From Malacoplasma penetrans HF-2 (lineage in GTDB: Bacteria; Bacillota_I; Bacilli_A; Mycoplasmatales; Mycoplasmoidaceae), in the NCBI RefSeq assembly GCF_000011225.1, contig NC_004432.1, positions 1,054,001 to 1,118,000 on the forward strand: 64,000 nt of DNA, read 5' to 3'. Below the pieces are notes generated by a model. The model was not told the origin of the DNA. It searched no databases and saw only the letters and a list, made by a program, of their open reading frames with translations. A program made the position numbers and the translations under genes. Below, one piece after another: positions 34,734-46,164 of the stretch (its first letter is position 1; the number at the start of each line of letters is the position of its first letter).

Positions 34734-35516
34734 TTAAAAATTAATTCCAAAAAAATTTTTAGCATTATTTAATACTTTTTCAGACACTACATCAACTTCA
34801 AGATTTTTTAATTTTGCAATTTCTTCTACTGTGTGTTTTACATAATGAGGATAATTTTGTTTGCCCCTAAAAGGAACAGGTGTCAAATAAGGAGAATCAG
34901 TTTCTGTAACCATACAATTAATATCTATTCATTGTACTGCTTCTTTTAAAGATAAAGCATTTTTAAAAGTAACAATTCCTGGAATTGATATAAAACACTT
35001 TTGACTAACATAATATTTTGCTTCTTCTAAGTTAGAAGAAAAACAATGAATTAATTTTTTGATATCTTTAAAATTTTCAATAATTGGTTTGATATCTTCA
35101 AAAGCATTTCTTAAATGAAACATAATTGGAAGATTATGTTTAACCCCCAATTTAATTTGCTCTATACAAAAATGAATTTGTTCTTTTTTAAGTTCACTGC
35201 TGTAATAAAAATCTAAACCAATTTCACCAATTCCAACAATATGGTTTCTATTGTTTGTTATTAAATTATCTAACTTGTTAAAAATATCTTTATCACCAAA
35301 ATATTGTTCAATATCATTTGGGTGAATCCCAACACAAGCTTTCATACAATCACTATATTTTTTAGATAATTCAACTGCTTTTACTGAACTGTTAAAATCA
35401 TAAGCTACACAGTTAGTAAATGTTTGGTTTTCTTTTAATTGCTTAATACATTCTTCAATTTCATTGTCATAAACATCCATGTTTAAATGGCTGTGAGTAT
35501 CATAATATTTGATCAT
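34734..35516 (-). CDS. tatD: TatD family metal-dependent hydrolase (DNase)
   Basis: 260 residues. Metal-binding motifs of the TatD amidohydrolase fold: DTHSHLN at the start, GIHPND, GEIGLDFYY, PIMFHLRNA, HCFSS and VTETDSPYL. TGA-Trp after LKEAVQ. Homologs are 3'-5' DNases implicated in repair. Starts 10 bp after mnmE with AAGGA upstream. Confidence 0.93.
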
Positions 35517-35526
35517 ATTAAAATCC

Positions 35527-36861
35527 TTATTTTCCTAAACAGAAATTTTTAAACATTTTATCTATTATATTTAAATCTTCTGATAATCCCATTATTGTAC
35601 ATATTTTTTCATATGCTACTTTTAAATCTTCAACTAATAAATCTAAAGGAAATCCTGATAAAGAATTAGCATAAGATTTTTTTAATACTAATAAAACTTG
35701 TTTAATTATTTTTAATTCATTATCTGAACATATTGCTAAATTATTTGCAATATTAAAATCACCTTGTTTTAAATTAGTTTTTATTTCATTAACTAAAGGT
35801 TTAACATCTTTTTTTAATGCTGAAATACTAATACCTTTTAATTCACTATTAGCATTTACTTTTAAATCAGATTTATTTTTTACAATTATGTAATTTTTAT
35901 TTTTTATTAAATTTAAAATTTCTTTTTCTTTCTTATCTATTTTTTTGGAGTCATCAATTAAAAACAAAATCAAATCTGCTTCTTTAATAGATGCCATTGT
36001 TTTTTTAATACCAATATTTTCTATTTTATTTTTTGATTCTCTAATTCCAGCAGTATCTATAAAGTTTAATAATAATCCTTCTAAATTAATAGATTCAGTT
36101 ACTAAGTCTCTTGTAGTTCCTTTAATATCAGAAACTATTGCTTTATTCTTTTTAATTAATGAATTCAAAAGAGATGATTTACCAACATTTGGTTTACCAA
36201 CAATTACTACATTTAAACCATTGTATAAATAACTTACTTTATTAAAGTCATTGATAGTTTTATTTAATTTATCTATGATCTCTTTAACTTCTAAATTAAA
36301 TTCTTTAGCAGTTACTTGTTCTACATCTTCATATTCTGGATAATCTATGTTTACTTCTATTTTTCCAATTAAGTAAAAGATTTTTTCTTTAATATCTAAA
36401 AAGAAATCATTGTTACTATTAATGATTCCATTTGATGACAAATTAGTTGCAATATCAGTTTTAGAGAAGATCAAATTATTAATAGAGTTCGCTTGTCTTA
36501 AAGTTAATTTATTATTTAAAAAAGCACGTTTAGTAAATTCACCATTCTCAGCTAATCTAGCACCAGATTCTAGAATTAAATCTAGTATTTTATTAGTAAT
36601 TAAAACACCACCATGACAATTAATTTCTATTAAATCTTCACCTGTAAAACTTTTAGGTGCTACATATTTTAAAATAATGACTTCATCAATGATCAAGTCA
36701 TTTTGGTAAATAAATTCTTTAACAAAAGTATAACCAGTTTTAGTAATTTCTTTTTTTGTAATTTTACTTACTATTTCATAAGTATTAGGACCTGAAATTC
36801 TAATTATAGAAATTGCAGAATTAATATTTGGTGTAGCAATTGCAGTTATTGTGTCATTCAT
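35527..36861 (-). CDS. mnmE: tRNA uridine-5-carboxymethylaminomethyl modification GTPase
   Basis: Forms, with MnmG, the cmnm5 modification at wobble uridine 34. 444 residues. N-terminal folate-binding domain (IATPNINSAISIIRISG), helical domain, an inserted G domain (GKPNVGKSS, DTAGIR, NKSD), and the C-terminal catalytic motif CLGK. No TGA interrupts it. MnmA, which thiolates the same base, is also in this window. Confidence 0.96.
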   Translation of the reverse strand: MNDTITAIATPNINSAISIIRISGPNTYEIVSKITKKEITKTGYTFVKEFIYQNDLIIDEVIILKYVAPKSFTGEDLIEINCHGGVLITNKILDLILESGARLAENGEFTKRAFLNNKLTLRQANSINNLIFSKTDIATNLSSNGIINSNNDFFLDIKEKIFYLIGKIEVNIDYPEYEDVEQVTAKEFNLEVKEIIDKLNKTINDFNKVSYLYNGLNVVIVGKPNVGKSSLLNSLIKKNKAIVSDIKGTTRDLVTESINLEGLLLNFIDTAGIRESKNKIENIGIKKTMASIKEADLILFLIDDSKKIDKKEKEILNLIKNKNYIIVKNKSDLKVNANSELKGISISALKKDVKPLVNEIKTNLKQGDFNIANNLAICSDNELKIIKQVLLVLKKSYANSLSGFPLDLLVEDLKVAYEKICTIMGLSEDLNIIDKMFKNFCLGK

Positions 36862-36863
36862 AA

Positions 36864-37691
36864 TTATTTCAACATAGAAAGTATTTCATTAAATACTAAA
36901 GTTTTATTTAAATTGTATTTTAGACTACTAATTAAATGATAAATTTTTTCTTTATTTTCAGGAGAAACTTTAGGTTCTAGCAAAAATAATAATTTAGCAA
37001 TTTCATAATATGAAAAAGTTTTAAAGCTTATTAAAGATTTATGAATAGAGATTAATTTATTTTTGTCATTAATTAAAGTTTCATAAACATTAACAATCTT
37101 AGAAAAAGTTTCATTATTATAAAAATCTAAAACTTCATCAATTGAATAAAAGTTTAGTAAGAAATAAGAAAAATATCTTTGGTCAATCTTGTTGCTTTCC
37201 AATTCTTTAATAAACCTTTTTTCTTCACTAATAATCTTATAGAAAACACATCTACTTTTAATTGTGTTAATAATGTTGTTGTGATTTCTTGTAACAAAAA
37301 TGTAATAAGTATTTTTACTAGGGTTTTCAATATTTTTTAAAAGCATATTAGCAATTTGCTTATTTACATTTTCAATACCATAAATTATTAAAAATTTATT
37401 TCCATATTTTTCAACTGAAGGATATGAAAGTTTATTAATAATACTCAATAAGTCTTCTTTATGAATTGAATCTTTATAAGTGTTTATTAAATGAAAATCA
37501 AAATATTTACCTCTTGTAATTTTTCAACAAGATTCACAAGTATTACAAAAACTTTCTGCTTTAGTACAACAAATTGATTTCATAAAATCATAAATAAAAT
37601 TCATTGTAAAACTAGCAGTTGACTCTTCTAATAAAAGTGGACTTGGTTTATTTTTTATTAAACTTTTTAAAATCTTTTCATTATGGTTCAT
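36864..37691 (-). CDS. holB: DNA polymerase III delta' subunit-like protein
   Basis: 275 residues. Clamp-loader AAA+ relative: zinc-type cysteines CNTCESCW at about residue 50, GNKFLIIYGIENVN, LLKNIENPSKNTYYIFVT (delta' has LLKxLEEPPxxxxFIL) and the SRC motif in IKSRCVFYK. The Walker A is absent, as expected for delta'. It is followed by mnmE after 2 bp and preceded by tmk after 9 bp, the usual tmk-holB neighbourhood. Confidence 0.88.
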
Positions 37692-37700
37692 ATTTAAAAT

Positions 37701-38345
37701 TTATCTCACTCTTTCAAGAATAGTTGCACAAATTTTATTTGCTAATTCTTCTACAGGTTTTAAAGCATCCAACCTAATCACATTTCTGTTATCAAACTGA
37801 AGAATTGAAGAATACCCTCCAATTATTTTTTTCAAGTTTTCTTCTTGTGCATATTGGTTGTCTAATCTATCAAAAATGTCTCGGTCTTTATCTTTTGTTT
37901 TTCTCTCTAATAACACTTTAGGATTTGCTGAAAAGTAAAAAACAATGTCAGGTTTAATTTTAGAGATTCCAAATTGATTAACTTTATAAACGTTTTTATA
38001 ACCTAAGTTTTTTACAATCCCTTGATAAACTAAAGAAGAATGAATAAAACGATCACATAGAATAATTTTCTTATTTGCTTTTGCTTTTAAAATTACATTT
38101 CAAACATGTTCAGTTCTAGAAGCTGCAAAAAGTAAAGCTTCAGTTCTTGGATCAATATCATAATTGACAAGTATCTCTCTAATTTTTTCCCCAACTTCAG
38201 TACCACCTGGTTCTCTAGTCAAAATTACAGAATCTTTGTTATTAAAAAAATTTATTAATTTTTGGTAAACCAATTTGCTAACTGTAGATTTACCACAAGC
38301 ATCTGGTCCTTCAAATGCTACAAATAATCCTTTATCTAATTGCAT
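37701..38345 (-). CDS. tmk: thymidylate kinase
   Basis: Phosphorylates dTMP to dTDP. 214 residues. P-loop [11 protein letters not shown], the DR(Y/F) motif in [29 protein letters not shown] and the LID-region [11 protein letters not shown]-Trp in EHVWNVI. First gene of the tmk-holB-mnmE-tatD run. Confidence 0.95.
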
Positions 38346-38592
38346 ATAAAAAATCCATTATGTATAAATATTTTTAGTCTTATAAAATTATATAAATAAA
38401 ATTGTTTACTTTATCATTAAAGATACTTTTTAAATTTTTTAGACTTATTAATTTTTTTGCTTTTTTAGTAATTAAAAGAAAAATTAGCAACATAAAAAAA
38501 TTAGGATATCTATAAAGAATTATGAAAATTCTTTTGATACCCTAATTTAAGATATATGTTTTTGTTCCCTTGTTATTTTTTGTTAATGTTTA
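38346..38592 (-). terminator. intergenic region with terminator
   Basis: AATTAGGATATC (38499-38510) pairs with GATACCCTAATT (38536-38547) around a loop containing a smaller hairpin; T run on the minus-strand exit. It ends the Bax-inhibitor-like gene. The remaining DNA before tmk is AT-rich with no gene. Confidence 0.6.
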
Positions 38593-39408
38593 TTATTTAC
38601 CAATTCTGTTATCTGCTAGTAAAGCTACAAGTCTTAGTAAATAAAATAACATCATAATTAGATTGATTAAGATTTGGAATCCTATAAATAACCCCATTTT
38701 AGCATTCATACCTTCTTCAACATAGAACTTGTCCATATTTTGAGCTAATCATAAATCATAAGCTAAAAATAATACAGCCATTAGAATTCCAATTACTGAA
38801 ACTACAATAGCAATTGTTCTATAAGCTTCTCCAACTAAGAAGATACTTGCAATAATAAGTCCCATCATAGCAATGAATCCAAAAATACTTGCTACCATTA
38901 CAATTTTTGAGAATGTTACAAATGCTTTTAAACTCATTAATTTTACAACTGCAAATGTACCAATAAATATTAAACCAACTATTCCAAACACAGACATAAT
39001 TAGTAATAAACCTTGGTTTTCAAATTGTTGTTGTAAATATGCAAATAGAGATCCAAACCCTATTCCATATGCAGTTGTATATATTAATATGGTGATTAGA
39101 CCAAATGCTAAGGATGCTTTATGAACTCTAAAAGCTCAAATCATAGACATGATTGAACCTACAATAATTCCCACTGAAGCAAAACTTAATAACATCACTT
39201 GAGAAATTTCATTACCCAATGGTAGAAAGACTGCATATTCTAAAATGAAACCGATTGCAGCAACATATAGAAATCCTAAACCTGCAGTTAGCATACCAAT
39301 GTTTAAAACTGACATTTGTTTTTTGTTATATTTTAATTTAGTGGTTTTGTAGCCTTCAACATGATATGCATTATTGTTAGATGATGCAAAATAACCTTTA
39401 TTCATCAT
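38593..39408 (-). CDS. Bax inhibitor-1-like multi-pass membrane protein
   Basis: 271 residues with a polar 30-residue N-terminus and about seven hydrophobic helices, including GIVGLIFIGTFAVVKLMS, VASIFGFIAMMGLIIASIFL and a conserved end of the type VLFLAYDLWLAQNM. Layout and the terminal Asp-containing helix fit the BI-1/YccA (UPF0005) family. Some members are calcium-leak channels; the role here is unknown. The start is ATG 39408 (or 39405) with GGAAGGG upstream. Confidence 0.7.
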
Positions 39409-39588
39409 GTTAAAACCCTTCCTTTTTTTATAATCTATATTATATAACTTATATTACTTTAATCAAACTATCAAGGATATTTGAATGCTTATATAGCATT
39501 AAACAAATAAAAACTTTAATTTATAAAAATAAAAAAAATTGGAACCTTAGTTCCAATTTCATTTATGTAATTTGTTTAAGTATAACAA
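39409..39588 (-). terminator. pgk terminator and intergenic DNA
   Basis: Perfect 10-bp inverted repeat AAATTGGAAC (39536-39545) / GTTCCAATTT (39550-39559) followed by a T-rich minus-strand run. The region 39409-39530 is AT-rich with no gene. Confidence 0.8.
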
Positions 39589-41004
39589 CTATTTTTTAGC
39601 TGCAGGTTTCTTTGCTGCTGGTTTTTTCTCAGCAGGTTTTTTAGCAGCAGTTGTTTTTGAAGTTGCAGGTTTACTTGCAGTTTTAGCTGTTGAAGATTTT
39701 TCTTTAGAAGCAGATTCTGTTGTTGTAGTTGTTTTTTCTTTAACAGCTTCTACTTTTCCTTCTTCACCTTTATTTTTAATACAAGCAACACCTGGTAATT
39801 CAACACCAGAGAAGAATTCTAATGAAGCTCCACCACCTGTTGAAATGTGAGAGAAGCTATGAGTTACTCCACACTTAGCAGCAGCTGCAGCAGAGTCACC
39901 ACCACCAATTACAGAATAACATCCTTTTTTAGCAGTGATTTTTGCAATGTACTTACAAACTTTTAAAGTACCTTTGTTGAAAGCATCATTTTCAAATACA
40001 CCTAAAGGTCCATTTCAAATAACAGTTTCAGCAAGTTTTAATTCTTTCTTAAATAATTTGATTGTTTTTTTACCAACATCAAATCCAGCTAAATCAGCAG
40101 GGAATTGTTCCATGTCATATCTTTTACCTTTAGCAGCTTTAATACTATCAGCAACAACTGCATCTACAGGTAAAACAATTTTGTTACCAAATTCAGAAAG
40201 TAATTCTTTAGTTAATTCTAATTGATCATCTTCATATAAAGATTTTCCAATTTCAAATCCTTTAGCTTTTAAGAAAATAAAAGCCATTCCACCACCAATT
40301 AAAATTTTGTCTGCAAATTTTCCAATATTTTTAATTGAAGGAACTTTATCTGAAACTTTTGCACCACCAAAGATAGCCACTACTGGTTTTCTAGGATTTA
40401 CAACAGCTTTTGATAATTTTGCTAATTCTTTATTTACTAAGAACCCAATTGCAGATTCTTTAATGTTTTTAGCAATTCCAACATTTGAAGCATGTGCTCT
40501 ATGACTTGTTCCAAAAGCATCATTTACAAAAATATCAGCTAATGAAGCTCAGAATTTACCAAGAGATGGATCATTCTTAGATTCTAGTTTTACAACTTCA
40601 CCTTTTTCATTAACATCAGCATATCTTGTGTTTTCTAAAAGAAGTAATGAACCTTCTTCCATTCCATCAATAATTTTAGGTAAGTCTTTGTTTCTATTAT
40701 TTTCTTCAAATAAAACAGTTTTACCAAGTAATCTGTTTTTTAAAGCTTTATGAACAACTTTTAAACTTTTTTTACCACTTGAAATATCTTCAAGAGTTTT
40801 TACTCTACTTAAGTGAGATAAAACAATTAGTTTTACACCCTTATCTAATAAATAGTTAATTGTTTGTAAAGCAGCATCAATTCTTGTGTAATCTGTAATT
40901 TCTCCAGATGTTTTATTAATTGGAACATTGAAATCACATCTTAAAATTACTTTTTTACCTTTTAAATCTGTTAGGTCAGTAACAATTTTTTTATTATATT
41001 CCAT
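39589..41004 (-). CDS. pgk: phosphoglycerate kinase with Lys/Ala/Pro-rich C-terminal tail
   Basis: Glycolytic ATP-forming step. 471 residues. The complete enzyme is visible: [47 protein letters not shown] and [13 protein letters not shown]. The normal C-terminus ([10 protein letters not shown]) is followed by about 60 extra residues rich in Lys, Thr, Ala and Pro, ending in repeated AAKKPA units like a histone H1 tail. The tail is in frame and ends at TAG 39589. Downstream of gap in one operon. Confidence 0.94.
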
Positions 41005-41026
41005 TATTAAATATCCCTAAAAATTA

Positions 41027-42028
<1,002 letters not shown>

Positions 42029-42065
42029 AAATTTCCTCCATGGGTATAAATAAATCCCAAAACTA

Positions 42066-42094
42066 ATTATAAAACAAATGATTATTAGTAACCA
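42066..42094 (-). promoter_or_regulatory. promoter of gap-pgk
   Basis: Minus-strand TATAAT (42066-42071) with TGGTTA 17 bp upstream as a weak -35. The start of transcription would be about 30 bp before the gap start codon. Confidence 0.5.
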
Positions 42095-42290
42095 TTTAAT
42101 GTAATAAAAATTTTTATTTCTTTCATTTTTTTATAGACATAGTATTAGCAAACAATTTAAAATAGTTTGATTTTTTTTATGTAGTTAGTTCATTGATTTT
42201 TAATGTTTTAAGTTTTGAAGAATATTTAAAAAATAAGAAGTATTAAAAATAGCTTTTTACAAAATTTGTAAAAAGCACTAATTATATAAA
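42095..42290 (-). terminator. intergenic region with recombinase terminator
   Basis: Perfect inverted repeat GCTTTTTACAAA/TTTGTAAAAAGC (42252-42276), T-rich exit on the minus strand, 15 bp after the recombinase stop. The remainder is AT-rich, no gene seen. Confidence 0.7.
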
Positions 42291-43097
42291 TTATCAAGTG
42301 ACTATTTTATCTACTATTTCTTGTTGTTCACTAGCAGTTTTTCTTAAATAAATTCTAGTAGTTTCAATGGATTCATGACCCATTAAATCTGCTAGCAAAG
42401 AGATGTCATTATACTTTTCTAAAAAGTTTTTAGCAAATCTATGTCTAAAAGAATGAGGATAAACAACACTGGGATTTAATTTGTATTTAATTGCATAGTT
42501 TTTTAATTGTTGTGAAATTCCCCTAGCAGTTATAAGTTTTCCATATCTATTTAAAAAGATGTAACCACTTTCTAAATTAAGTTTTTTTAGTCACTCAGTG
42601 GCTTCTATTCTTAGATTTCTAGGAATGTATATTCTTCTAATTTTCCCACCCTTTGTATAGATATCTATATAACCTAAGTGTACATGTTCTACTTTAATTT
42701 TTATTAATTCGCTAACCCTTGCACCAGTTGCAGCCAGAAATCTAACAATGAAATACCATTCTTTATTCTTTTCTTTTTTTAATTTAGTTTTTAAAAAATT
42801 ATAATCTGCATCTGAAATTACATTTTCTAAAAATAGTCTTTGTTGTACTTTTACTGATTTTAATTTCAGATGACCTAAGTTTATGAAATCCAAGTAATTA
42901 TTAATTGCTTGGATTTTTAAATTTATAGTTCTAGCTTTAAAAGTTTCAATCATATTAGCTTTTCATAACAATAGATTGTTTTTATCTATTTTATCTTTAT
43001 TAACAATATATTGATTAACTGCAGTGCAGTAAGCATCTATTGTGTTTTTAGATAAATTTTGTTGTATTAGATAAGTTTTAAATTCTTTAATCATCAT
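42291..43097 (-). CDS. tyrosine recombinase (XerC/D-like), probable hsdS invertase
   Basis: 268 residues. N-terminal SAM-like core-binding part (KTYLIQQNLSKNTIDAYCTA), then a catalytic domain with Arg in AATGARVSELI, Lys in YTKGGKIRRIY, HSFRHRFA (H-x-x-R), LMGHESIETT and the nucleophile Tyr in TRIYLR. The last residue before TAA is a TGA-Trp. Start ATG 43097 or 43094, both just after GGAGGGG. It is 44 bp from the outer arm of the hsdS inverted repeat. Similar recombinases beside type I loci of other mycoplasmas invert hsdS genes, so this is its likely job. Confidence 0.9.
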
Positions 43098-43111
43098 CAA
43101 CCCCTCCATAA

Positions 43112-43143
43112 AACTTATATAAATACACTATACATAAAGTAAA
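43112..43143 (-). promoter_or_regulatory. possible recombinase promoter
   Basis: Minus-strand TTTACT followed 16 bp later by TATATA, upstream of GGAGGGG. The -35 touches the edge of the inverted repeat, so expression would be nearly independent of inversion state. Confidence 0.35.
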
Positions 43144-44475
43144 GATAACTGTTATTATGAGAAGATCAATGATGGTGAACCCCACAAGATAGAGGTTCCC
43201 TTTGAAATACCAAACAATTGAACTTGAGTGAGATTAAAGAATTTAGGTATATTTGGTATGGGTCAAACAATATTGACAAAAGATATGATTGATTGTGGGG
43301 ATCCTGTCTATAGTGCAACCATTGAAGATAAACCATTAGGTTACATACAAAAAGAAAAAAATAAAATAAATTTAAAATTAAATGATTTTGTTATTCCAGC
43401 AAGAGGAGCATCTATTGGCAAAATTACTTTAATAAAAGATGAAACTGCAACTTGTACACAAACAACAATGTATATGAAACCATTTAGTATTGTGAATAGC
43501 AAATTTTTATTTTTTTTATTTAAATCCATTGAATCCTACTTATTTCAAAGTTCAGGTTCTGCACAACCACAAATTACTGTTAATGAAACAATTGAAAAAT
43601 TAATTCCAATTCCACCATCAAACGAACAAAATTCTATATATCAAAAAATAATAATTCTTAACAAAAGTGTTGATGAATATGATGAATTAAATATTAATTT
43701 AATTAATCTAGATAAAATTTTTAAATTAAATTTAAAAAAATCTATTATTCAATATGCAATTGAAGGTAAATTAGTTAAACAAGATCTGAATAGTGAAACA
43801 GTAAGTGAATTAGTTAAAAAAATATCTGAAGAAAAACAAAAATTGATATCTGAAGGAAAAATTAAAAAAGATAAAAATGAAAGTTTTATTTTTGAGGATA
43901 ATAATTGCTATTATGAGAAGATAAATAATGGAAAACCCCAAAATATAGAGGTTCCTTTTGAAATTCCTGAAAATTGATCATGAGTTAGATTAAAAACTAT
44001 TTCAGAAATTTATAATGGTAACAGCATAAGTAAAGAAGAAAAAGAAAAGAAATACACGAAATGCTCAGGTTACGATTATATTGGAACTAAAGATATAAAC
44101 TTTGATTTTTCTATTAATTATGACAATGGTGTTTATATACCATTAAATGAAAAAAATTTTAAAATTGCACCGAAAAATAAAATTTTATTATGTATAGAGG
44201 GTGGAAGTGCTGGTAAAAAAATTGGTATTACAAGTAAAGATGTTTGTTTTGGTAATAAGTTAGTGTGTATTAATGACTTTCTTTCTAACAATCTATATTT
44301 GTTTTATTTTCTTCAGTCTTATTATTTTAAAAACATTTTTAATCAGTTAACAACAGGAATCATTGGAGGCATTTCAATTCAAAACTTAAAAAATATCATG
44401 ATTCCTTTACCACCAAAAAGAGAGTGTGAAAAAATTATTAAAATTACACATAAAATCATTTCTCTGCTACGCTAG
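43141..44475 (+). CDS. hsdS: silent hsdS cassette (headless specificity subunit)
   Basis: A type I specificity-subunit gene lacking its first about 60 codons and any ribosome-binding site. It opens inside the 97-bp repeat (DNCYYEKINDGEPHKIEVPF...NNWTWVRLK) and continues in frame through TRD1 (LGIFGMGQTILTKDMI, IPARGASIGKITL, IPIPPSNEQ), a central conserved helix region, and TRD2 (SEIYNGNSISKEE, LLCIEGGSAGKKIG, IPLPPKRECE) to TAG 44475. Its two TRDs differ from those of the active copy. It would be expressed only after inversion joins it to the active N-terminus. Confidence 0.85.
43142..43238 (+). repeat. 97-bp inverted repeat, left arm (hsdS inversion site)
   Basis: By eye identical over 97 bp to the reverse complement of 45878-45974. 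It encodes the conserved HsdS segment before TRD1. Immediately outside lies the recombinase gene; immediately inside the sequences diverge completely. Confidence 0.92.
43751..43920 (+). repeat. 170-bp imperfect inverted repeat, internal left arm
   Basis: Encodes the central conserved HsdS region (YAIEGKLVKQ ... ISEGKIKKDKNES). Pairs with the reverse complement of 45163-45332; equal length with long identical runs and scattered substitutions. A second crossover site between the two hsdS genes. Confidence 0.8.
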
Positions 44476-44598
44476 TTTTTTTAAAAATCACTAAGCGTTT
44501 TATAAATAATTAAAATAATTATTTATTAAAAAATATGTTATTAACAATATAAAATAAATTTTGTTTTTAAAATTCAAATATTGTAAAACCATTTTAAG
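44476..44598. other. spacer between convergent hsdS 3' ends
   Basis: 123 bp AT-rich DNA at the centre of the invertible segment. No gene or clear terminator is seen. Confidence 0.5.
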
Positions 44599-46158
44599 TT
44601 AAGCAATCGAATTAATTAATGAATGTATTTTAGATATTGATTTTATTATTCTTCTTTGTTCATTAATGGGTGGCAAAGATACCAACATATTAATCATTTT
44701 TTCTTTATTTATTGTACTACCCTTTATTGCACTTGTTTTTTCTATAAAAGAAACAAAGGTACCCAATGTATAAAACAGAAAGTCACGAATAGCATAATCT
44801 TTATCATAATATGGATTAATTGTAACAATTGCTTCATTATGAACTGCATCTATTTCTAAAATACTTGTTCTTCCTATAGTTAATTTAAAACTCATTAATA
44901 AAGATTCTTTTTTTGAAATTCTTGTAAACTCATTTTTAAATGCTTCATTTGTTATATATTCTTTTGTAGAAAAAATTTTACCTAAGTCTTTCATGTCAGA
45001 AATAGTTACTCAATTAATATCATTAGAATTCCAATTGGTATTAATTGATCTTTTAGGTGTTTTCCCCAATATCAATTCACAAATATTAGACAGCTTTATT
45101 CAATGTCAAGTTTTCGGAATACCAAAAGGAACATCTATCTTTTTAGGTTCAAAATTGCTTACCTTCTCATAATAGCAATTATTGTCTTTAAAAATGTAAC
45201 TTTCATTTTTATCTTTTTTAATTTTTCCTTCAGATATTAATTTTTGTTTTTCTTCATATATTTTTTTTACTAATTCACTTGCTGGTTCATCATTTAGATT
45301 TTGTTTAACTAATTTACCTTCAATTGCATATTTAAATATAGAATTTTTCAAAGATAATTTAAATTTTTGATCTAGAGTTTGTAGTTTGTTTTTTAACTCT
45401 GAATATTTTTCTATAAAAGAGCTTATTTGTCCAATAAAATTCACAATCTTATTTTGTGTAAAAATTGGTGGGCAAGGAATTAAAAATTCCTTTATTAAAT
45501 CCATTGAAATATTATCATTTGTACTTGTTTTAGAATTATTTATAATTGAAATAATATAACTTGAATTCAATACATGATGCAAAAATTTGGAATTTAAAAT
45601 AATTGAAGTTATTTTGGCAATTCTTTGATTTATATATGAATCTTCATTAATGTATTCAATTATGCAGTTTTTACCAACTGTTCCACCAGTCATACACATT
45701 AATATATCATTAAGTTCAATTTTGTAAGGGTCAAGCCGACTGAAATATTTTGTCCTCTTTATTTCATTTTCTAAAATACCTTTGTCATCAAAATCAGAAA
45801 TTCTAACCACTCTTATCCCATGTGAAAGAAACAAATTACTTTCAAAAGCATACCCTCCATTTAAATTAGATATATTTTTTAATCTCACTCAAGTTCAATT
45901 GTTTGGTATTTCAAAGGGAACCTCTATCTTGTGGGGTTCACCATCATTGATCTTCTCATAATAACAGTTATCTTCACCTTTAAAAATGTAGCTTTCATTT
46001 TTATCTTTTTTAATTTTTCCTTCAGCAATTAATTTTTTCTTTTCTTCATATATTTTTTTTACTAATTCACTTGCCGGTTCATCATTTGGATCTTGTTTAA
46101 CTAATTTCCCCTGAATAGCTAATTGAAGTATGGATTTTCTTAATTGTTCCCCTGTCAT
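44599..46158 (-). CDS. hsdS: type I restriction-modification specificity subunit (expressed copy)
   Basis: 519 residues; dictates the DNA target of the HsdMSR complex. N-terminal conserved region (TGEQLRKSILQLAIQGKLVK), repeat arm at about 62-94, TRD1 at about 95-270 (SNLNGGYAFESNLF, IPCPPIFTQNKI), central conserved region at about 276-332, TRD2 to the end (LILGKTPKRS, LPPINEQRRI). The two-TRD plan with repeated helices is complete. ATG 46158 starts 6 bp after hsdM. TGA-Trp codons occur at NNWTWVRL and KTWHWIKL. Confidence 0.94.
45163..45332 (-). repeat. 170-bp imperfect inverted repeat, internal right arm
   Basis: Reverse-complement partner of 43751-43920. Crossover here would exchange only TRD2 and the C-terminus between the two hsdS copies. 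Confidence 0.8.
45878..45974 (-). repeat. 97-bp inverted repeat, right arm (hsdS inversion site)
   Basis: Reverse complement of 43142-43238. Lies within the expressed hsdS at codons 62-94, so inversion keeps the reading frame and swaps everything downstream. Confidence 0.92.
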
Positions 46159-46164
46159 AATTAA

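Noticed and set aside
38461-38560. Riboswitch or T-box upstream of tmk, tyrS or proS
   Set aside because: Only simple terminator-like hairpins were seen; no T-box or known riboswitch core motif was found.
39572-39850. Plus-strand hydrophobic frame opposite the pgk tail
   Set aside because: Antisense of Lys/Ala codons gives Phe/Ala-rich artefacts; no start signal.
42591-42953. Recombinase as part of an integrated phage or ICE
   Set aside because: No other phage or conjugation genes nearby; its position beside the hsdS inverted repeat explains it better.
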